Source of the DNA: Modicisalibacter luteus DSM 23508
GTDB taxonomy: Bacteria; Pseudomonadota; Gammaproteobacteria; Pseudomonadales; Halomonadaceae
Assembly (NCBI RefSeq): GCF_000378505.1
Contig: NZ_KB899989.1
Location: 124,001-188,000, forward strand
Reading direction: 5' to 3'
DNA length: 64,000 bases
The position numbers were made by a program, and so were the translations under genes. Shown piece after piece: positions 58,995-64,000 of the stretch; within the stretch, counting starts at the first letter, position 1; every line of letters begins with the position of its first letter. Below the pieces are notes generated by a model, which worked only from the letters and a program-made list of their open reading frames with translations, was not told the DNA's origin and did not search any database.

Positions 58995-59578
58995 ATTTAT
59001 AGGCAACTCCCCCGCCCCTCGACTATCTGTGTCGGCGTTCAGAGAGCCTGAGGAACGCTTCTCGGTGCCCAAGCACTACCAACAGCCTCCATCCGCCTGC
59101 CGGTCTCAGCAGCGAGCAGGAAGCGCCTCAAGCATTCCGCACTTGTCAGCCCAACTCGTGCAATGCCCCCTCAGCGTCGCTTGAATGAACGCCTCCAGCG
59201 TTCAAGAAGAGCACGTTTTCCACTCGCTAAATCCTGTTTCATGCGCCCTGAATCGTTTTCCACACTTTCTGTGGATAAACCTGTTAAAAACCTCTCAAAA
59301 ACGTCTTCCAGTCGCCATAACAAGCGGCCTGGCTACAAATTGACTAATTTTTAGCCACATATAAGTCGTTGATTAAGAAGGGAAACTCGAGGAAACGCAC
59401 AACCACGGGCTTACCGGGAAATCTATGCACAAGATTTCCTGAACGCGCCCTTAGGTGGGGAAAACTTTAGAAAAATGTCAACCCTGCTTCGGCAAAATTA
59501 CAGACTCAAGCATGAAACAAGTCATGCTCGACGTTAGCGAAGCAACGTCAGATCAATGAAAGAGAAGGGAAAATAAAG
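58995..59578. other. Non-coding region with DnaA-box-like sites
   Basis: 584 bases between convergent units (gltA and the tRNA genes), so no promoter is needed here. A perfect DnaA box TTATCCACA is read on the minus strand at 59278-59270. Near-boxes are TTTTCCACA (59258-59266), CTATGCACA (59423-59431) and TTTTCCCCA (minus strand, about 59465-59457). A+T-rich stretches lie at 59281-59380. No coding sequence is credible. Confidence 0.5.
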
Positions 59579-59654
59579 TGGCGTCCCATAGGGGGTTCGA
59601 ACCCCTGTTACCGCCGTGAAAGGGCGGTGTCCTAGACCACTAGACGAATGGGAC
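59579..59654 (-). tRNA. tRNA-Glu (anticodon UUC)
   Basis: 76 bases including an encoded CCA end. The acceptor GTCCCAT pairs with ATGGGAC, the anticodon stem-loop is CCGCC-CTTTCAC-GGCGG with TTC at the anticodon, and the T arm is AGGGG-TTCGAAC-CCCT. The sequence is close to E. coli tRNA-Glu. It follows tRNA-Ala by 25 bases and is probably cotranscribed with it. Confidence 0.97.
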
Positions 59655-59679
59655 GCAAGAAGTGCGCTTCGCGAGATAT

Positions 59680-59755
59680 TGGTGGAGCCTACCGGGATCG
59701 AACCGGTGACCTCGACGCTGCCAGCGTCGCGCTCTCCCAGCTGAGCTAAGGCCCC
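59680..59755 (-). tRNA. tRNA-Ala (anticodon GGC)
   Basis: 76 bases including an encoded CCA. The acceptor is GGGGCCT with AGGCTCC, the D arm GCTCAGCTGGGAGAGC, the anticodon stem-loop CGACG-CTGGCAG-CGTCG (GGC), and the T arm CCGGTTCGATCCCGG. First of the two tRNAs after the promoter at 59791-59819. Confidence 0.97.
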
Positions 59756-59790
59756 CCTGAACCGCTTTGTCTCTCGCGAGGACGGGGCGT

Positions 59791-59819
59791 ATATTACTGA
59801 TAACCTTTGCTTTCGTCAA
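59791..59819 (-). promoter_or_regulatory. Promoter of the tRNA-Ala/tRNA-Glu unit
   Basis: On the minus strand TTGACG (59819-59814), a 17-base spacer and TAATAT (59796-59791), followed by a G+C-rich discriminator (ACGCCCCG), as is usual for growth-rate-controlled stable-RNA promoters. Confidence 0.65.
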
Positions 59820-59865
59820 CACAGGAAAACGAGAATTTCGTGCTGCACTCAGCATCCTGGCCGTC

Positions 59866-59889
59866 GGCGGGCCGGACCACCGGCCCGCC
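59866..59889. terminator. Hairpin after gltX
   Basis: GGCGGGCCGG (59866-59875), loop ACCA, CCGGCCCGCC (59880-59889): a perfect 10-bp stem between gltX and the tRNA promoter. There is no U-tract on the minus strand. Confidence 0.6.
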
Positions 59890-59928
59890 TATCGTCACTT
59901 GCAATAAACTTCAGCGTTCTCCTACATC

Positions 59929-61407
59929 TTAGAGTTCACGATACTCTTTCTCCAAGCGCTTGGCCTGCTTCTTGGACACGCCACCCAGCACCTCGACGGC
60001 ATGACGCAAGCGTGCACGAGTCATATCGGATCCGAGAATGGCCATGGCATCCATGACTGAGGTGGAGGTTGCGGATCCGGTGATGGCAATGAACACGGGT
60101 GCCAGAAACGCTTTCATTTTCAGATCGAAGACATTGCTGAGCAGCTTTACCTCGGATAACAGGCTTTCCTTATCCCAGCGGGTCACCCCCTCGAAACGCC
60201 AGATCAGGAACTGCAATAACTTGACCAGTTCATCGCGCTCAAGCTTGACGTCATCGAAGCTCCGCGCATCGATACGTGGCAGACCGGCAAAAAAGTGACC
60301 GGCCAGCGGCATGACATCAGACAGTGTCTCGATACGTGGGCGTACCTGCGGCAGAATCTCGCCGACATAGCTCTCGTTGAAGGCCCAGTCGCGCAGTGCC
60401 TTGAGCAGCGCGACATCATCAAGGTCTTCACGGATGTAAACGCCGTTGAGCCAAGTCAGCTTCTCGAGGTCGAACACCGGCCCGCCCAGTGACACGCGCT
60501 GAATGTCAAAGTGCGCCATCATTTCATCGAGAGTGAATTTTTCTCGCTCATCAGGCATCGACCATCCCATCCGCCCCAAGTAATTGGTCACTGCCTGAGG
60601 CAGGAAGCCCATGCGGCGATAGTAATTGATCGATGTCGGGTTCTTGCGCTTGGAGAGCTTCGACTTGTCGGGGTTACGCAACAGCGGCATATGGCAGAGC
60701 TGCGGCATTTCCCAGCCGAAATATTCGTAGAGTAGCTGATGCTTCGGCGCCGAGTTGATCCACTCCTCGCCGCGCAGAACGTGAGTAATACCCATGAGAT
60801 GATCATCGACCACATTGGCCAAGTGATACGTCGGCATACCGTCGGACTTGAGCAGTATCTGCGCATCGACCTGGGCCCAGTCGACCTCAATCGTCCCACG
60901 CAGCATATCCGTCACCACGCAAGTTCCCTCATCAGGGACCTTCATGCGTACCACATAAGGCATGCCTTCGGCCTCGCGGCGTGCGACCTCATCATCAGAT
61001 AAGGCCAGGTCGGCCGGCTTGAGTGCCATCTGCAATCCCTCAGCCTTGCGTGCCTCACGCAACTCATCCAACTCCTCGCTGGTCCGGTAGCACTTGAAGG
61101 CATGACCGGCGTCGAGAAGCTGGCGGGCATACTCGGCATATATATCGCCGCGCTCGCTCTGGCGATACGGACCGTGAGGCCCCCCGACATCCGGGCCTTC
61201 ATCCCATTCCAGCCCCAGCCAGCGGAGCGAATCGAGAATCATCTGTTCCGACTCGGCCGTAGAACGCTGCCGATCGGTATCTTCGATGCGCAAGATGAAC
61301 TGACCGCCATGTTGGCGAGCGAAACACAGATTGAACAAGGCGATGTAAGCGGTACCGACATGGGGGTCGCCGGTCGGCGAAGGGGCGATTCGTGTACGTA
61401 CGGTCAT
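59929..61407 (-). CDS. gltX: Glutamyl-tRNA synthetase
   Basis: 492-aa class I synthetase charging tRNA-Glu. Start ATG 61407 ([20 protein letters not shown]) because the family begins right there; the frame is open further upstream but unconserved. The HIGH-type signature is PHVG (residues 15-18), IEDTD follows, and the KMSKS-type loop is KLSKR (250-254). A C-terminal anticodon-binding domain of normal size is present. Length compares with 471 in E. coli. It lies immediately upstream of the tRNA-Ala/tRNA-Glu genes on the same strand. Confidence 0.96.
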   Translation of the reverse strand: MTVRTRIAPSPTGDPHVGTAYIALFNLCFARQHGGQFILRIEDTDRQRSTAESEQMILDSLRWLGLEWDEGPDVGGPHGPYRQSERGDIYAEYARQLLDAGHAFKCYRTSEELDELREARKAEGLQMALKPADLALSDDEVARREAEGMPYVVRMKVPDEGTCVVTDMLRGTIEVDWAQVDAQILLKSDGMPTYHLANVVDDHLMGITHVLRGEEWINSAPKHQLLYEYFGWEMPQLCHMPLLRNPDKSKLSKRKNPTSINYYRRMGFLPQAVTNYLGRMGWSMPDEREKFTLDEMMAHFDIQRVSLGGPVFDLEKLTWLNGVYIREDLDDVALLKALRDWAFNESYVGEILPQVRPRIETLSDVMPLAGHFFAGLPRIDARSFDDVKLERDELVKLLQFLIWRFEGVTRWDKESLLSEVKLLSNVFDLKMKAFLAPVFIAITGSATSTSVMDAMAILGSDMTRARLRHAVEVLGGVSKKQAKRLEKEYREL

Positions 61408-61504
61408 GGTTTCCGTTCCGTTGGCTCGAGTGTTGGGCGACATTATACGCACGTAACCCTGCCCCATCAGCCGCCAAGGTTCACTGAAGAGAGCCCATAG
61501 CGCC

Positions 61505-62401
61505 CTACAGGGCCAGGTGTTCGCGGAACCAGTCGGTGATGAAATCCAGGTAGGCCCGGGTCTTGTCGGGCAAGTACTTACGCGAGCGGAACAGTACCAA
61601 CATACTGCCGTGCTCGTTCCAGTAGGGCTGCAGCAACGGCACCAGGTCGCCGTTGGCCACGGCGGCACGTGCCGCGAACGTCGGCAGGTAGGCTAGCCCG
61701 AAACCGGCCTTGGCGGCTTCGACGACACCCAGCAGGTTATTGATGACCAGGCGTGAGTTGGGCTCGATATCCAGCGGCTGGCCGTTTAATGAAAAACGCC
61801 AGTGCGCTCCCAGGTCGTAATTGCCATAGAAAACGCTATCGTGCTGGGAAATATCGCGCGGGTGCACGGGATGCTCGGCGCGGGCCAGGTACTCCGGAGA
61901 GGCATAGAGTCCATATACCACCTTGCACAAGGGACGAGAAACCAGGCTCGAAGGCGGCATTGGCCCCATGCGGATAGCCAGGTCGACCGAGTCGTCGATC
62001 GGCTCGAAACGCTGATCCTCGAGCAGTAGCTCTACCGCCACGTCGGGGTACCGGCGCATGAAAGCCGTGGTCGGAGGCGCCAGGTACATGAAGCCGAAAC
62101 TGACCTGGGCGCTGACCTTTAGCTGCCCTCTCGGCCTGGCCGTGACCGACTGCACCTGTGCTTCAGCAGCAGCCAGCTCCTCACGGATACGCAAGCCATG
62201 CTCATAATAGATCTGCCCGGCTTCGGTCAGATGCAGCGAACGCGTCGAACGATTTAGCAGACTGACACCCAACTCCTCTTCCAGCGCCGCGACACGCTTG
62301 GATGCCAATGACTTGGAAATACCCAGGCGGCGGGCTGCAGCCGTGAAACTCCCGGCTCGAACGACCTCGACAAAGACTTTCAGCGCATCCAGGGTAGTCA
62401 G
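61505..62401 (-). CDS. LysR-family transcriptional regulator, apparent CTG start
   Basis: 298-aa DNA-binding regulator. The helix-turn-helix is [20 protein letters not shown] followed by [22 protein letters not shown], then a periplasmic-binding-like effector domain (about residues 90-295). The conserved N-terminus requires reading upstream of the first ordinary start codon (TTG 62308). The only initiation site covering it is CTG at 62401, six bases after a perfect GGAGG, with an in-frame stop just before. The second CTG (62392) would give LDALKVF directly. It is divergent from the symporter gene at 62884 and could regulate it. Confidence 0.85.
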   Translation of the reverse strand: MTTLDALKVFVEVVRAGSFTAAARRLGISKSLASKRVAALEEELGVSLLNRSTRSLHLTEAGQIYYEHGLRIREELAAAEAQVQSVTARPRGQLKVSAQVSFGFMYLAPPTTAFMRRYPDVAVELLLEDQRFEPIDDSVDLAIRMGPMPPSSLVSRPLCKVVYGLYASPEYLARAEHPVHPRDISQHDSVFYGNYDLGAHWRFSLNGQPLDIEPNSRLVINNLLGVVEAAKAGFGLAYLPTFAARAAVANGDLVPLLQPYWNEHGSMLVLFRSRKYLPDKTRAYLDFITDWFREHLAL

Positions 62402-62883
62402 GCTTCACCTCCGGTAAGTTTCCATTAAGGAAACACTAGTTTTCGATTGTACCCACTTATTCAGCAAATAACGACTGCCTATACTGCAGCCACTCTTGAA
62501 GAAACACCTCGGTGTCCACTCGAGAGCCACCATGGGCACTCATGTGCCGGTGGTGCCTTCAGTGCAATATGCTTGAGCGCCAAAGGGCTGTTCGCCTGAG
62601 CAGCCGGCGCGTTTTTTCCTTCTTTCATGACTTTCGCAGCACCGCGAAACAGGTAGGCCTGAGTGGCTTTTCTCCCTTTGTAATTCAAAAACGCTGCATA
62701 AACCTCACCAGCGCCCAGGGCGTACAAGGTCATTGACGACTGCCGTCTCGTCGTTGCCCGGCAGAGAATTCTGGTACGCCTTCAAGATCAGCGCAGATAT
62801 CTCATCAAGAAGCACACAGAGCGCTTCCTGCGGTCCTGGCCTGCAATTGAACTAGCATAAGTGAAAAATTGGGAGGCTTAATA
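62402..62883. other. Intergenic region between lysR-type gene and symporter gene
   Basis: 482 bases. Short open frames on both strands lack ribosome-binding sites and recognisable sequence. The symporter gene has GGGAGG at 62870-62875. A T-N11-A LysR-type operator was not pinned down. Confidence 0.5.
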
Positions 62884-64000
62884 ATGACTGAACAGTATCG
62901 CCCGAACAGTGAGTACGAAGACTCGCCCGGAGGGCAAGGGTCTAACGGACGATCGGCCCGGGTGACATGGGGCCTACGCGCATTCGGGGTGGCTGTAGCG
63001 CTGCTGGTCTGGATTGCCATGGGCTACGCTGAGGGGTTGTCGTCAGATGCACGCTGGGTCGCGACTATCGCTACCCTGATGGCGATCTGGTGGATGACAG
63101 AGGCGATCCCGCTCTCGGCCACGGCTCTGCTGCCGATCGTGCTGATTCCGATGTTAACGGAGCGGACAGTCGGTCAGGCCACGGCGCCCTACGCCAGCTC
63201 TATCGTCTTTCTTTTTCTCGGCGGCTTCTTGATTGCCATTGCGATGGAGAAATGGAACCTGCATCGTCGCATCGCGCTCCTGACGCTGGCCCGAGTTGGG
63301 GTCGAACCGAAACGGATCGTGCTCGGCATGATGCTCGCCACGGGATTCCTGTCGATGTGGGTCTCCAACACTGCAACGACACTAATGATGCTGCCGATCG
63401 GGCTCTCCGTGCTCCGCCTGGTGGCAGAACGTAGTGGCGAGTCCTTAGCAACCACCTCCCCTGGACATGACCATCACCGGGCCGGTCACGTCGACTTCAT
63501 TTTCGACGATAACATTAAACGCTTTGGCGTCTGCCTGCTGCTGTCTATCGCATGGTCGGCGAGTATGGGCGGCCTCGGCACCCTACTCGGTAGCCCACCG
63601 AATGCCATTGTCGCTGGCTACGCCGCCGACGAGCTAGGCCGTACCATCGGTTTCCTCGAGTGGATGATGATCGGCGTGCCGCTGGCCTTCACCTTTATCC
63701 TGGTGGCCTGGGTACTGCTGACGCGTGTGCTCTATACCTTCGACATCGCTGAGATTCCCGGCGGCAAGGAAATGATCGACAACGAGATCCATAAGCTCGG
63801 ACCGCTCAGTCAGGGCGAGAAGATGGTGATGCTCGTTTTTGGCTCGGCGGCGTTCCTTTGGGTCGTACCCGGCGTGCTCGCCAATATTCCTTTGGTGGGG
63901 AATCGGCTGGGGCCGTTCGGCGAGCTTGATGATACCGCCATCGCCATTGCCGCCGGCATTGCGATGTTCATTCTACCCGGTAGAGGCCGTAGCGATATGG
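62884..64000 (+). CDS. DASS-family sodium/anion symporter, 3'-truncated by the window edge
   Basis: 372 residues visible of an inner-membrane carrier of the divalent anion:sodium symporter family (SLC13), probably for dicarboxylates. ATG 62884 has GGGAGG upstream. A hydrophilic N-terminus of about 30 residues is followed by many helices. IWWMTEAIPLSATALLPIVL and the first SNT motif in SMWVSNTATTLMMLPI mark the family. The second substrate-site loop reads GTLLGSPPNAIVAGY, where SPPN stands at the second SNT/TPPN position. A His-rich cytoplasmic loop (PGHDHHRAGH) is unusual. The reading frame runs off the end without a stop. Confidence 0.9.
   Translation, partial: MTEQYRPNSEYEDSPGGQGSNGRSARVTWGLRAFGVAVALLVWIAMGYAEGLSSDARWVATIATLMAIWWMTEAIPLSATALLPIVLIPMLTERTVGQATAPYASSIVFLFLGGFLIAIAMEKWNLHRRIALLTLARVGVEPKRIVLGMMLATGFLSMWVSNTATTLMMLPIGLSVLRLVAERSGESLATTSPGHDHHRAGHVDFIFDDNIKRFGVCLLLSIAWSASMGGLGTLLGSPPNAIVAGYAADELGRTIGFLEWMMIGVPLAFTFILVAWVLLTRVLYTFDIAEIPGGKEMIDNEIHKLGPLSQGEKMVMLVFGSAAFLWVVPGVLANIPLVGNRLGPFGELDDTAIAIAAGIAMFILPGRGRSDM

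Noticed and set aside
62479-62733. 84-codon minus-strand frame between lysR-type and symporter genes
   Set aside because: No ribosome-binding site or recognisable sequence, and overlapping frames on the other strand are equally open.

Overview
The window looks like a chromosomal piece of a gammaproteobacterium. The best guess is a halophile of the Halomonadaceae (Halomonas and relatives). This is inferred from the gltA / sdhCDAB-sucAB-lpd-sucCD layout, the flavour of the housekeeping proteins and the Wza/Wzc surface-polysaccharide locus. It is not proven from a marker gene. Housekeeping parts are G+C-rich. Several surface-polysaccharide genes (about 17.6-25.3 kb, 30.5-33.6 kb and 42.4-45.5 kb) are visibly A+T-rich, which suggests an exchangeable locus.

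Layout. (1) 1-1554: the 3' part of an RNase II gene. (2) 1.6-8.5 kb: a type I secretion operon (TolC-like, HlyD-like, PrtD-like ABC), divergent from its likely substrate. That substrate is a secreted beta-helix protein with RTX repeats and a C-terminal CBM2-like domain. (3) 8.7-12.6 kb: a two-partner secretion pair, a TpsB transporter and a short haemagglutinin-type TpsA. (4) 13.1-13.8 kb: two small genes, a 54-aa membrane peptide and a 75-aa Cys4 protein. (5) 14.0-29.2 kb, minus strand: one large polysaccharide operon, wza-wzc-GT2-wzy-acyltransferase-KpsS-like-GT4-kdsA-kdsC-kdsD-wcaJ-ABC exporter. It is preceded by a perfect ops element (GGCGGTAGCGTG) next to a JUMPstart-like hairpin, so RfaH-type antitermination is expected. 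(6) 30.5-37.5 kb, minus strand: a second polysaccharide operon with a CDP-sugar cassette (SDR, RfbF, SAF-domain oxidoreductase, RmlC-like epimerase), a GT2 and an OafA-like acyltransferase. (7) 38.0-45.6 kb: a GT2 gene, then cysQ, galE, a VanZ-like gene and the Wzb-type phosphatase on the minus strand, then a TupA-like ATP-grasp gene and a second OafA-like acyltransferase on the plus strand.

(8) 45.6-59.0 kb: the TCA-cycle locus. sdhCDAB-sucA-sucB-lpd-sucC-sucD runs on the minus strand and gltA is divergent. Both directions have recognisable sigma70 promoters. SucB carries two lipoyl domains. (9) 59.0-61.4 kb: a 0.58-kb non-coding stretch with DnaA-box-like sites, then tRNA-Glu(UUC), tRNA-Ala(GGC) and gltX. 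(10) 61.5-64.0 kb: a LysR regulator that seems to start at CTG, and a divergent, truncated DASS-family anion symporter.

How it fits together. Sections 2-7 look like a contiguous cell-surface district. It appears to build a Kdo-containing, acylated capsule or exopolysaccharide by a Wzy/Wza route, to secrete a polysaccharide-active beta-helix protein through its own T1SS, and to display a TPS adhesin. The Wzc kinase and Wzb phosphatase that would control chain length and export are both present but about 14 kb apart. No CRISPR array, intact insertion sequence, integrase or rRNA was seen.
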